Assembly (NCBI GenBank): GCA_006176705.1
Contig: QRFJ01002471.1
Coordinates: 1 to 64,000 of the forward strand
Source: Cocos nucifera
Lineage: Eukaryota > Streptophyta > Magnoliopsida > Arecales > Arecaceae
DNA: 64,000 nt
Direction: 5' to 3'
In this document: positions 10,245 through 21,189 of the stretch, one piece after another
Numbering within the stretch: position 1 is the stretch's first letter
Layout of the letters: every line of letters starts with the position of its first letter
Notes under the pieces: model-generated
What the model was told of the DNA's origin: nothing
Database searches by the model: none
What the model saw: the letters and a program-made list of their open reading frames with translations, nothing else
Made by a program: the position numbers and the translations under genes

Positions 10245-11735
10245 AAAATGGGATTGGTATGTAGATAGTGGCTGCTCAAGGCATGTCGGATGACAAGCAA
10301 TAATTCATTACCCTAGAAAGAAAGAACGGGGGAGTAGTCACCTTTGGCGATAATGGCAAAGATAAAATAATTGGCTATGGTAAAATTTAGATTACTCCTT
10401 CGACCTTTATAGATAATGTATTATTAGTTGATAATTTAAAACATAACTTACTTAGTATTAGTCAACTATGTGATAGAGATTTTAAAGTCTCATTTGAATC
10501 TTCTTTGTGCAAAGTATCTAGTTCCTTGGATGATAGTTTAAAATTCATTGGATTTAGGCATGGGAACATCTACATGATGAATCTTGATGAAATTATCATG
10601 AAGAGTGGCCAATGCCTAGTTGCAATGAATGCTAACATTAAAGAAACTAGTTGGCTTTGGCACTGAAGATTAGGTCATGCTAGCATGCATACTCTTTATA
10701 AATTACATAATAAAGACTTAGTTAAGGGGCTACTAAAACTAAATTTTTAAATTGATCATGTTTGTGATGCTTGCCAATTCGGAAAACAAACTAGGGGGAG
10801 TTTCAAATCCAAAAATGTAGTTTCAACTTCTAGGCCTCTTGAATTAATTCATATGGATTTGTTTGGACCTACTAGGACCACAGGCCTAGGAGGAAAGAAG
10901 TATGGTCTAGTAATTGTTGATGTTATTTTCATTTCAGTTGGGTTCTATTTTTAGCTCACAAAGATGAAGCATTTTTATTATTTTCAAAGTTTTACAAGAA
11001 AATAACAAATAAAAAGAACTCTATTATGGTATGTATCTGTAGTGATCATGGCACAGAATTTGAAAATAAATACTTTGAAAAATTTTACAATGAACATGGC
11101 ATAGAAAATAATTTTTCAGCACCTAGAACCCCTCAACAAAATGGAGTTGTTGAAAGAAAAAATAGAACCTTAGTTGATATGGTCTGTACCATATTATGTG
11201 AAGGAAATCTACCCAAATATTTTTGGACTGAAGCCATTAACACAGCATGTTACATCCTAAATAGAGTTTTTATTCATCCAATTTTAAAGAAAACCTCCAA
11301 TGATCTTTGGAAAGGAAAAAGATCTAATATTAATTATTTTCATATTTTTGGTTGCAAATATTTTATTCATAATAATGGTAAAGATAATCTAGGTAAATTT
11401 GATGCTAAGGCAGATGAAGGTATATTCCTTGGATACTCTATATCTAGCAAAGCATATAGGGTCTTCAACAAACAATCTTTAGTTGTTGAAGAATCAATAC
11501 ATGTCATTTTTGATGAAGCTAACAATCATTCTTCAAGAAAAGAAGATGTTTTTGATAATGATATAGAAATTCTCGAAGATGAAATGAAGGAGCTAAACTT
11601 AAGGGACAACATCATTCATGATAAGTTAACTCTACAACAATCATTGAACAAGGTAAGGATGTTGAGATTGAAGCATCTAATGATCATAGAGATCTACCCA
11701 AGAAGTGGAGGTATGCAGATAATCACCCAAAGGAA
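10245..11735 (+). pseudogene. Sirevirus C protease and integrase
   Basis: Protease begins WYVDSGCSRH with the catalytic DSG, followed by a stop and frame shifts. VVTFGDNGK and LKHNLLSISQLCDRDF are readable. Integrase has its HHCC zinc module (RLGHASMHTLYKL ... CDACQFGKQ) with stops near 10666 and 10750, then HMDLFGP (Asp), SDHGTEFENKYF (Asp) and GVVERKNRTL (Glu), so the DDE triad is intact. The 11026-11739 ORF covers the core and C-terminus, including FHIFGCKYFIHN and FDAKADEGIFLGYS. Confidence 0.85.
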
Positions 11736-13350
11736 TTGATTTTAGGTGATCCTTCACAAGGGGTAAGAATTAGATCCTCTTTTAAGGATACATTTGATTA
11801 TCTTGCATTTGTTTTTCAAATAGAACCTAAAAACATAGAAGAAGCTGAACAAGACTCTAATTGGATGCTAGCCATGCAAGATAAACTAAACCAATTTGAA
11901 AGAAACAATGTATGGACTCTTGTAAACAGACCCATAAATCATCCTATAATTGGTACAAAATGGGTATTTAGGAACAAATTAGATGAACATGGTAGTGTTG
12001 TAAAAAATAAAGCTAGATTAGTTGCTAAAGGATATAATCAAGAAGAAGAAATTGACTTTGATGAAACATATGCATTTGTAGCAAGATTAGAGGCTATAAG
12101 ATTATTACTTGCTTTTGCCTATTATATGAATTTTAAATTATTTCAAATGGATATGAAAAGCACCTTTTTAAATGGTTAATTATCGAAGAAGTATTTGTAG
12201 AACAACCATCTGGATTTGAAAATCACTCACTTTTCAATCATGTATATAAGTTAAATAAAGCACTCTATGGACTTAAACAAGCACCTAGAGTTTGGTATGA
12301 GAGATTGAGCAAATTCTTATTACAAAATAATTTTATCAAAGGAAGTGTAGACACCACACTATTTTTGAAAAAGAAAAATAATGACCTTCTTGTAGTTCAA
12401 ATATATGTGGATGACATCATATTCAGAGCTACTGATAAAATTCTTTGTCAAGAGTTTGCTAAGTTGATGCAGAGTGAATTTGAAATGAGCATGATGGGGG
12501 AGCTGAATTTTTTTCTTGGACTACAAATCAAATAATCAAAGGAAGGCATTTTCATTAGCCAAACAAAGTACATCAAGGAGATGCTCAAGAAGTTTGGCAT
12601 GGAAAATGGAAAGAAAATCGGCACACCCATGAGCCCTTCTTACAAACTTGACAAAGATGAGAATGGTAAGAATGTAAATGAAAAGCTCTACAGAGGTATG
12701 ATAGGATCCTTACTTTACTTAACTACAAGTAGGCCTGATATATTATTTAGTGTGTGCATGTGTGCTAGATTTCAATCTAACCCAAAAGAATCACACTTAT
12801 TAGCTGTTAAAAGAATTTTTAGATATTTGATCTACACACATAACTTAAGTCTTTGGTACTCAAAATAATCTTCTACTGAATTGATTGGATACACTGATGC
12901 AGACTATGGAGGATGTAAAATTGATAGAAAGAGTACCAGTGGCACTTGTCAATTTCTAGGATTGAACTTGATCTCTTGGTATAGCAAAAAGCAAAACTCT
13001 GTAGCACTATCAACGATCGAGGCCGAATATGTTGCTGCGGGAAGTTGCTGTGCTCAAATACTTTGGTTCAAACAATAACTCGAAGACTTTGGAATTAAGC
13101 AAAACAAGATACCTATTAAATATGATAACACTAGTGCCATAAACCTGACAAAAAGTCCTGTTCAACATTCAAGAACCAAACACATTAAAATTAGACATCA
13201 TTTCATTAGAGATCATGTTTAAAGCAATAATATTGTGCTTGAATTTGTTTAAACTAAAAATTAATTAGCTGATATTTTTAAAAAACCTCTAAGTGAAGAT
13301 AGATTCTCTAAAATTCAGAATGAACTTGGTGTATGTGATCCTCTATAAAA
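11736..13350 (+). pseudogene. Sirevirus C reverse transcriptase and RNase H
   Basis: RT motifs in order: NNVWTLVNRP, GTKWVFRNKLDEHG, KARLVAKGYNQ, FQMDMKSTFLNG, then a frame break at about 12177, YGLKQAPR (about 12268), VQIYVDDII (the YVDD active site) and GELNFFLGLQIK with TAA. RNase H shows YTDADYGG, STIEAEYVAA and YDNTSAINL, so its three acidic residues remain, but stops at 12866 and 13076 interrupt it. The C-terminal SEDRFSKIQNELGV is close to the pol end. Decay is mainly point stops and small indels. Confidence 0.85.
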
Positions 13351-14003
13351 ATATTTAATCTTAAATTTTTTGGATTGTTTTTTGGTCTTCTTCTATCATC
13401 CTAAACACTCCTAATTCAATCTTGAAAAATCAAAAAAAAAGGCTTGAAATTTCATTTTTATCCTAATTTCTTCCCCCTGTGCATGAGAAGTCTCAGGTTA
13501 TTCATGAGACCTCTCGGCTGGATTTTGAGATGTCTCATGGTAAATGCGAGAGCTCTCAAAATTTTTGAGATGTCTCATCTTTAAGATGAGAGCTCTCGAC
13601 TCTTGCAGGCCCTTTTTTTAATCGATCTATGAGAGGTCCCCTATTTCATTCAATCATTCTATTCTTCCAAGACCTCTCCTTCAAACTCTCCAAAACTCTC
13701 CTCCTCTCCTCAAAAACCTTTCGAATCACCTTTCCTTGTCCATTCCCTCCAAATCTTAAACCCCAATAGCTCCGAAGAAGAGATCCCTTGCCGCACAAAG
13801 ACCTCCCATCATGCCATCAACTGAAGCTAGGGCTAAGCGACAGCGAAACTTGCCTCAATCATCTCCGCCTACTTCATCATCTTGTTTTCGTCTCTTCATT
13901 GCTACTAGGATAGTTCCAATGGGCCGCTGTGTAGATATCAAATACCTAGATCAGGAACACTTCCGTATTGGGACTTGGATTTGATAGCAAGGAGGGAAAA
14001 AAA
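13351..14003 (+). other. Sirevirus C pol to post-pol spacer with palindromes
   Basis: This non-coding spacer contains a second cluster of GAGATGTCTC and GAGAGCTCTC palindromes (13490-13600) resembling those of the LTR. A pyrimidine-rich stretch (13620-13760) follows. A short open segment near 13810-13980 may be a decayed N-terminus of the post-pol ORF. Confidence 0.55.
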
Positions 14004-15228
14004 ATGTGTACGCTAGAGGTAAATATTTACCTGGACTTGATAAGAGAATTTTTTGACAACATTAGCTTTGATCGTGGGTCGAAGGTTGAGTCCGTTGTGA
14101 AAGGAGTACACATTTCCTTAGATAAGAGAAAAATAGGGTAGCTTCTTGAAGTGCCTAGGGCAGGGATTAGCAATTTAAATTTGTTTGACAAAACTGAAGC
14201 CCTCAAGTGCATCTTAGAAAGGGAGGATGTTGATGAAAATGTACAATTAGTTTCACATCTTCTCTCGGTTGAGATGAGATTACTGCAATCTTTTGTCAGT
14301 CACATAGTATTTTCTAAAGTAGGAAGACATGATTGGGTTGGAAAGAGAGAACCAGGTGTCATGTTCTTTATAGTGACTCAAGCTCCCATCAACTTTCCCT
14401 CTCTTATGCTTCAACAACTGAAAGACACGGCCAACAAAAGTAAGGCTTGTTTACCCTACGGATTGATCTTCACCTTAATCATCAAGGACTTTAAAGTTAA
14501 TCTAGAAGGTGAAGACTTCAAAAAACTGGTCCACATAAACTACATCAATGAAGGAACATTAAATCGGATGAAGTTTGTATGTAAAAAAGGATGACAAATG
14601 GGTGAGGGCAGATGAACATGCTGCAAATGAGCCCGAAGAACATAGGTCTCCACCCCCTCCACCATCACCATCTGCTGCTGGACCCTCTTTTACTACACCA
14701 GGGTCCCCACACTCTCCTCAGGTGCCTTCTTGTCTTGCACCAAGACCTCCCTCAGCTTTTGATCAAGATCTGTTAATTGAAAGGGTGGTAGAAGAAGTGG
14801 TTTAAAAAGTATCTGAAAGGTTTATGGATATACTATCCAGCATGAGGCATCAACTCCTTGTAAGCATTGAAGAACAAAGGATATCCATTGAAGGTCAGAC
14901 AGAAATGCTTAGCCAACAGATTAGTGGATTGTCTTAAAGACTTGAGATTTTGGAAAAGGAGTACCATAATTCGTCAGGTCAAATTGAACTACTCCTATTC
15001 GAAAATGCCAGACTTGCATAGAGACTTGAAGAGAACATCACTGTTCAGTGCATCATGGTTGAAGTCATTATCTTCATCCTATGGTAGATTTGCAGTCGGA
15101 CTCCATCCTCTTCTGCGCCATCTTCTTCTAGAGCATCACCTTCTCCTAGACTTGCTCCTCACTTATCCTCTACTAGACCCAAATCCTCCTCTGAACCCAT
15201 CATTGAGTTCCTCTTTGATGAAGACTAG
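14004..15228 (+). pseudogene. Sirevirus C post-pol (env-like position) ORF
   Basis: The ORF starts at ATG 14004 (MCTLEVNIYLDL). It continues through FDRGSKVESVVKGVHISL, one TAG at 14139, VPRAGISNLNLFDK, HIVFSKVGRHDW, and INFPSLMLQQL. The central part resembles the 'putative plant transposon protein' domain often found 3' of pol in plant elements. A one-base shift near 14580 leads to a Pro/Ser-rich linker (14640-14760), then a heptad-like region (about 14815-15040) with EEQRISIEGQTEML and RLEILEKEY, and a Ser/Pro-rich tail ending FLFDED with TAG at 15226. Stops at 14803, 14935 and 15019 are TAA or TAG where Gln would fit. Function is unknown; I see no clear membrane segment, so 'envelope' is only positional. 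Confidence 0.65.
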
Positions 15229-15384
15229 GTCTAGTATCTCTTTTGTTTTAACTTTTGGTATAAGTATGTTGGTATGAGATTCATTTTTTTGTAAACCAAC
15301 ATACATCTCTATCTATGTATAATCACATCTTGCAATGAAATCAATCTTTTTCATGCTCTTGCCTTTTTATGATTCTCTTATTGT

Positions 15385-15711
15385 TGTGATTTTGATGCTG
15401 ACAAAAAGGGAAAGAAATATTAAGGAGAAATATGCAAATGCATAATTAAATCTAACATACAAAATACAAACGTATAATCATTCAAATAAAAAATATAAAT
15501 TCACAAAAAGAAACTTTTAGAAAATGAAATGATTGAAATGAATAAATACAAAATGAAAAAAACATTATTCAAATCCTATTCATTTCATGAGAGCATACAC
15601 TAAAGGGGAGCTTTAGCATAAAAATTTAGCATTCATTAGTTCTTGATATACATTGCTTACATTCCTTTTATGGCTTGCTTAATGTTTTATCATCATCAAA
15701 AAGAAAAAGAT
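15385..15711 (+). other. Repeated polypurine tracts before Sirevirus C 3' LTR
   Basis: Three purine tracts precede the LTR: GACAAAAAGGGAAAGAAA (about 15400), TAAAGGGGAGCTTTAG (about 15602) and CATCAAAAAGAAAAAGAT (about 15694), the last adjoining the LTR. Multiple tracts are a described Sirevirus trait. The final one has lost the usual G run. Confidence 0.6.
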
Positions 15712-17003
15712 TGTTGACCCCCTAAGTAAGTTTGATGATGACCAAACATTAAAGCAAGTGATTACTAATATATTTTATTTTAAGTGTTCCAATATCGGAA
15801 GAAAGAGAGCACTTTGATCAAAATAAGGAACACATAAATTGAAAATCAAATAAAATTCAAATCCCCTAAAATTAGCTTGGAGCAGTCTTCGAGACATCTC
15901 GGATTTTTTTCGAGAGCTCTCGAGTGGATTGGCACATAGCAAACATAGTTCTGGCTCAATTTCAAGAAGTCTTGAATGAATCTCAAGACATCTCGATCTT
16001 AGATGATAGAAATCTAGTTTCTGTACTCTGAGAGCGAGAGATCTTGCAGGATTTTCGAGAGGTCTCATGATTTCAGCGAGATGTCTCATTCAAAATCGAG
16101 ACGTCTCAATCTTAGACGAGCCATTTTTTTTAAAAAGGTGATTTTTTATGATATTGAAGATGAGAGCTCTCCTGATCAATCCGAGAGGTCTCGTAACCTG
16201 GTAAGACGTCTCGAGACAAATCGAGAGGTCTCGAGACACGGCGACAACTTTTTGATGGGGCATTCCAGGTTGGATTTTTTTCATTCCAATGGCTAGTTGC
16301 TACTCTCCAACGGTTAGATTTTGCTTTTTCTAAACTCCAATCATCACCAGAAAAAAAAAAATGCTAGAGGTATAAAAGGAAGAAAGATTACATTTCAAAA
16401 GAAGAGAAAAATAAGAGAAAAAAAAGCATGCTCTATTCTTGAACGAATATCCAATCTTCAATCAATCTGTTCTCTCAAGCTTTGAAAAATCCTCAAGTGC
16501 ATTAACTCCACACATTCAAAGAGGCTTTCAACAAACTATAAGGACAACTTTTCTGCTCATTTAAAGCAGCATTTCAAGTTGTAAAATTTTTTTCCTCTTT
16601 TTGTGTACTTGGTTTCAGCAGGAGCTGAAACTTGGGTTTTGGAGCTTTTTCTCCTCTTTGTTTATTCAGATTGATTCGTCTGATTCTTGTAAGGGTTGTG
16701 GTTGGTGAACCTAAGAAAAAACCTACTGGGTTTTTGGATAGTGAGCCCGAAAAAACTATCCAACTATAATCTTGCGGGATTATAGTGAAATTCCTAAAAG
16801 TGTGCTTGGGGAGTGGATGTAGGTGCTGGGAGAGCACCGAACCACTATAAAATTCTCTTGTTTGAGTGTGTGATCTTAATTGTGTCTTCTATTTGCTGTT
16901 ACATTTAATTCACTTAGATTTTAATCATTTAGCACTACACATATTTGTTTTAATTTTTAAAAATCCAATTCACCCCCATCTTGGGTTTTCTATCTGGGCA
17001 ATA
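15712..17003 (+). mobile_element. 3' LTR of Sirevirus C
   Basis: This matches 7807-9092 along its length with scattered transitions. TATA box TATAAAA is at 16371-16377. Palindromes include CGAGACATCTCG (15890-15901) and CGAGAGCTCTCG (15911-15922). It ends CTATCTGGGCAATA before host LTR K resumes. Confidence 0.85.
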
Positions 17004-19476
17004 ATTTTACTGAATGTGATCCAACTGTGGAGCTCTCTATTATCAAGAGTTGCTCATGAAGGATATGGGTATATGTATCCCTTAGACCAGAGATCACCAT
17101 GGTGACTTGCAAGCAACTTACTATACTTAGGTATCGGACTACTTGAATTTTTAATTTAGTGATGGAAGGCTACTGGTTGCAGTTAAGTACTTGTAAAGTC
17201 GGTGCATGAGTCAAGATGGAATTGATCCCTTTAAGTATTGAAGCAAGTGCATTACTGTATTTTAATTTAGCAAACCCTCAGTCGGGGTGGTCCATGTGAT
17301 GGACACTGAATTTTGAAATATACTTTGGATGAATTTTAGAATTGTCAATAAATCTTAGATCATCCTTTGAGCATCGAGGTGAAGGGGATGAATTATACGA
17401 TAGCCATATGCCATAGATTCATCATTGTTGTGTTGTGACTTTTTGACCTATCTGGATGTTGGGTACTATTACTAGATGGTCATATCGATAGGTATAAAAA
17501 ATTGATTCCTATGCTACCAGCTTGAGATTCGAACCTATGGGGTCATATATAATAGGAGTTCCTACCTGATCTGATGTTTGATCAAGAGTCTCAATGGTCT
17601 GGGACTCTATGATCAAGAGTCCCACTAGACTGGGACTCTATGACCTGGAGTCCCACTGGACTGGGACTCTATCTTTATAGGTCCCACTAGATTGAAACTC
17701 AGAGTTCTACTTATTTGAAACTCTTGGATCAAGAATTTCACTAGTCTGAGACTCTATGATTGTGAGTTTTATTCGTTTGGGACACTGGGTTCAAGAGTCC
17801 CATTAGTTTGGGACTCTTCAGGAGTTTCATATTGATGGGACTATTGTCTAGACACCCATCCAATTAGGACTCTATATTTATTAGAGGATTAATTAGTAAT
17901 TTAATTATTGATTAGCTAAATTTGATTGAGCGATGAGAATTCGATCGAGTTCGATTGAATTTGATTCGATTGGGTTTGACTTGATCAGGTCATAAGATGA
18001 CTTAATCGCTATGGGAGATTTGACCCTGATTTGATCAGGGGCTAGATCAAATTAATTTTTAATTTTATTAAAATCTTATTGGGTTGGGTTAAGTCTAATT
18101 TAGTTGGGTTTGACTAGTCTAATTGGGTCTATGTTAATTGATTTAGTTGAAACCAATTTGGACCAAGTCAAATGAGATTTGAATTCAAACTCTTCCATGT
18201 GCCTACCATCTTTGACTTTTTTCATGTCCCATATATTTTTTATGTGAAATTTCTCACATAGAAATGGATATGCACCCCTCCTCTCTTTTGCTTTTAACCT
18301 AGTCCAAGGGTTGGACTAGTTCAAACTAAGTTGAATTTTGAATTCAACTTGGTTGGTTAGTTGTTCAAATTAAACTTAAACCTATCCAAACTCCATGCCA
18401 TGTTTTTTTTGTCACACATTTAGATGTGTTTTTCAGTATGGGCACGTAAAAAGAGAGTCCTTCTATGCATCATCCTCCTAGATGGGGTGTTGGAATAGGA
18501 TGAATCATCCACTTGAATTTTGAATTCAAGTGGATTAGTTTGAACAACTCTAACCTCTCTTATCTCCTCCATGCATATTTTCCCATGTTTTGGTCGCCCA
18601 TAAAAAGATGAAATTTTTTTGGGTGTATGAGAGGGAGAGTGAGTCTTCGTGAGGAGTTTCTGAGAGAGAGAAATTAGAGTGGGGCATACTTTCCTGGGCA
18701 TGGAAAAGTCTTGGGAGAGAGGTAGTGTATTTCCTACACCATCTTTCCTCACACTCGATTCTTCTATTTTTTTTCTCTTTTATCACCTGTCTTAAAAGTT
18801 TTCTGTAAGTGGGTGTTTCATAGAGGGAGAGTCTCTCTACCTATGAAAATTTATTTCATGGGAAAACTACAAAGAGAGTAGGCATGAGAGGATTTTCGGG
18901 TGTTAGGATTTTTTGAGTGTTCAAAACCCTAGAGTTGGTACTTAGGGTTCGGATGGAGAGATCTAGTGCTGTGAGCATCGGATTGCCATCAAATTTAAAA
19001 CACTACTTCATCATCCTTTGAAGCACATGTTCTAATTTTCTAGAATATTTAAGAGATCAGAAAGAATATGATCGATTGGATCGATCGAGATCAGTCATCA
19101 AAGGCTCCAGCAAGAAGCTAGTACTCTAGTGGAGCTGGTCGAGACCACGAGCTTCGTATGGATCAACTATAGAGGTTGGATAAGTGTGTGGCTATAGCAC
19201 AATACCAAAGTATATTTTGATGGATTCAAATCATGGAGATCAGCTACTTGCGCACAGGTATCGAGTTCTAAATTCGAATCGATCAGCGAATATGATTTGC
19301 TAATCAATCGCATTTAAATTTTAAATTACATATTAGCATGTCTAGATCCTGAGTAGGATTTTTTGATTTGGTCAATGCATGCATAGGTTAATTTTAGATT
19401 AATCTAATACTTCTACTGTAATAATATTCCAAAAATATTTCAAAATGCATGCTAAAATCTTGTTTGATTTTCTTCA
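17004..19476 (+). mobile_element. Solo LTR K, right segment
   Basis: This continues LTR K after element C and ends TTTTCTTCA. With 7455-7806 it makes a ~2.8 kb LTR with no internal region, PBS or PPT, hence a solo LTR left by recombination. Its order (ACTTGCAAGCAACT, imperfect repeats, AT-rich U5) parallels the minus-strand LTR at 46395-49001. Open frames inside it (for example near 18420-18786) look fortuitous. Confidence 0.75.
17577..17872 (+). repeat. Degenerate tandem palindromic repeats in LTR K
   Basis: Units of roughly 35-40 bp carry GGGACTCT and AGAGTCCC arms. The clearest hairpin is GGGACTCT (17601-17608) with AGAGTCCC (17616-17623). About seven units can be followed before they fade. 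Confidence 0.65.
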
Positions 19477-20112
19477 ATCCTATCATTCGCAAACAAGCGG
19501 ACAAGTTGAAATTTCTTATCACCAAATCAAGTTGATTTTAGAAAAGATAGTAAGCACTAATAGAAAAGACTGATCTTTAAAACTAATAGATGCACTATGG
19601 GCATATTGTATAGCTTTCAAGACCAACTTAGGAATGTCTCCATATAGGCTTGTATTTGGTAAAGCATGCCACTTGTCGGTAGAATTGGAACATAGGGCAA
19701 TGTGGGCCATTAAACAACTAAACATAAATTTAGATGTAGCCGATGATTTGAGAAAATTATAATTTAATGAACTTGAGAAAATTAGGAATGAAGCCTATGA
19801 AAATGCCAACATTTATAAAGAAAGAATTAAAGCTTTTCACGATCAAGTAATTAATAGAAAATCTTTTACATCTGGATAAAAAGTTATTCTACACAATTCT
19901 AGGCTATAGCTAATTCTGGGTAAATTAAGATCTCGATGGACTAGACCATATATAGTTAAAGAAATTTTCTCACATGGGGCCATAGAGATTGAAAACCTAA
20001 GTAATGGTGTTACTTTTAAAGTTAATGGACAACGATTAAAACCAATCTTGAAACTACCCACTAAATCTAATGAAGAAGCTATGGTTCTTTGCAAACTGAT
20101 TTACCCAAATTA
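19477..20112 (+). pseudogene. Element F: integrase C-terminal part
   Basis: This resumes the integrase after solo LTR K with YHSQTSGQVEIS, ILEKIVS, ALWAYCIAFKTNLGMSPYRLVFGKACHLSVELEH and a C-terminal FKVNGQRLKPI, ending PN and TAA at 20110. Stops lie near 19570, 19760 and 19879. Where the third catalytic residue of the DDE triad is expected (NREIK in relatives) the sequence reads YHQIK, so the glutamate appears lost. Confidence 0.8.
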
Positions 20113-21189
20113 ATTTTTGGACAAGTCTGGTTGAAGATGTTAAACTTAGCACTTACTGAGAGGCAACCCAGGTTTTTGCATTTAACATTTTCTTTTTGGA
20201 TTAAGTTGGGGGGAGAATTACAAATCCATGTTAAATGAAGAATAAATAAACCATAGATCGAGCCAAGAAATAAATTAGGTGAACTCTTTCCCTGTTATTG
20301 TTCTTGTAATTTATCACACTCTATTTCTTTCCTCCATTGCGGGCAATGAAAATTAAGTTAGAGGGAAAGGATAGATAATTTTTTTAAATCCTCAAGTATG
20401 ATAATAATTAATCTTATGTACCTAATTTTATCCTAATTTAAAATTTTTTAGGTATTTTAATCGATGATTGATTAATGATCTAGAGAATTTTTGAAATACT
20501 AAGAACCAAATTATTAAGGAAATCTAATAAATGGTCAGGTCTAGAACATAATAAATTTTTGAGTAATTCTAAACCCCTATTCTAGCCTATATTCAATAAA
20601 GAATCTACTTTATATGGATATGAGTGAAAAAAATAAAAAACAAGAAAAGAATGAAGAGAAAGTTCTAAATATTGGTCTTGCATCGAGTAATCGGGTCCCA
20701 TTGTCTAAGTAAGCAATATTATTTGCATAAAAAAATGGGCAATATGAAGAAACTTGTTATATAGTTAGTTTTAACCTATAGTCTATTTAACTCGAGTCAG
20801 TAAGCCCAAGGGATGTTCTACACCTAATGCCCTAAAGCCAACTAGTTTGAAAATTATTGGTCTAAAGCTTGCTACAAGGGTCAGATAGAAAGTTTAAGAG
20901 ATTAAAACACTGCACTAGCCATATAAAAAAAAAAAATCTAGACCATACTAAAGATAAAGGATTTAAAGAATAAAGGTGGAAAATTGGTTAAAGAAAAGCT
21001 CTAAATTTTATGTTTTTTACTTAACCACTATTTGGGATGAAATTAATAATCCAATGATGTATTTCTTAAATCTCTGATCAGGTATCAACTGACTTTAAGA
21101 CAACCTGAAGAAACTTTCATATCTTATCGAGTCGGTATATACTTTAATTTTTTTTACTTGAGGATGAGTAAAACTCAAGTTGGGAGGTG
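20113..21189 (+). other. 3' UTR and polypurine tract of element F
   Basis: GAGAGGCAACCCAGG lies about 45 bases after the pol stop, as in element G. A stem-loop repeat at 20684-20746 matches the G repeats. It ends with ACTCAAGTTGGGAGG, the polypurine tract, next to the LTR. There are no coding signs. Confidence 0.7.
20684..20746 (+). repeat. 3' UTR stem-loop repeat in element F
   Basis: GAGTAATCGGGTCCC starts the unit. ATTGTC (20700-20705) can pair with GGCAAT (20738-20743) using a G-U wobble. The loop TAAGTAAGCAATATT is shared with G copy 2. Confidence 0.5.

Larger units (their letters stand above)
7807..17003 (+). mobile_element. Sirevirus-type Ty1-copia element C, both LTRs present
   Basis: The element runs LTR-PBS-gag-PR-IN-RT-RH-postpol ORF-PPT-LTR. 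Both LTRs start TGTTGACCCCCTAAG. A likely TSD is ATTTC (7802-7806) against ATTTT (17004-17008), one mismatch. With that TSD the LTR ends ...CAATA rather than CA, so the right terminus is uncertain by 3 bp. The gag sequence, the post-pol ORF, repeated polypurine tracts and palindrome-rich LTRs point to Sirevirus. All coding regions are broken. Confidence 0.85.

Noticed and set aside
17577..17872. Possible CRISPR-like array
   Set aside because: Units are degenerate, contiguous and palindromic without unique spacers, in a plant LTR with no cas genes.
18420..18786. Overlapping minus-strand open frames
   Set aside because: They fall within solo LTR K, lack recognisable motifs and overlap in two frames.
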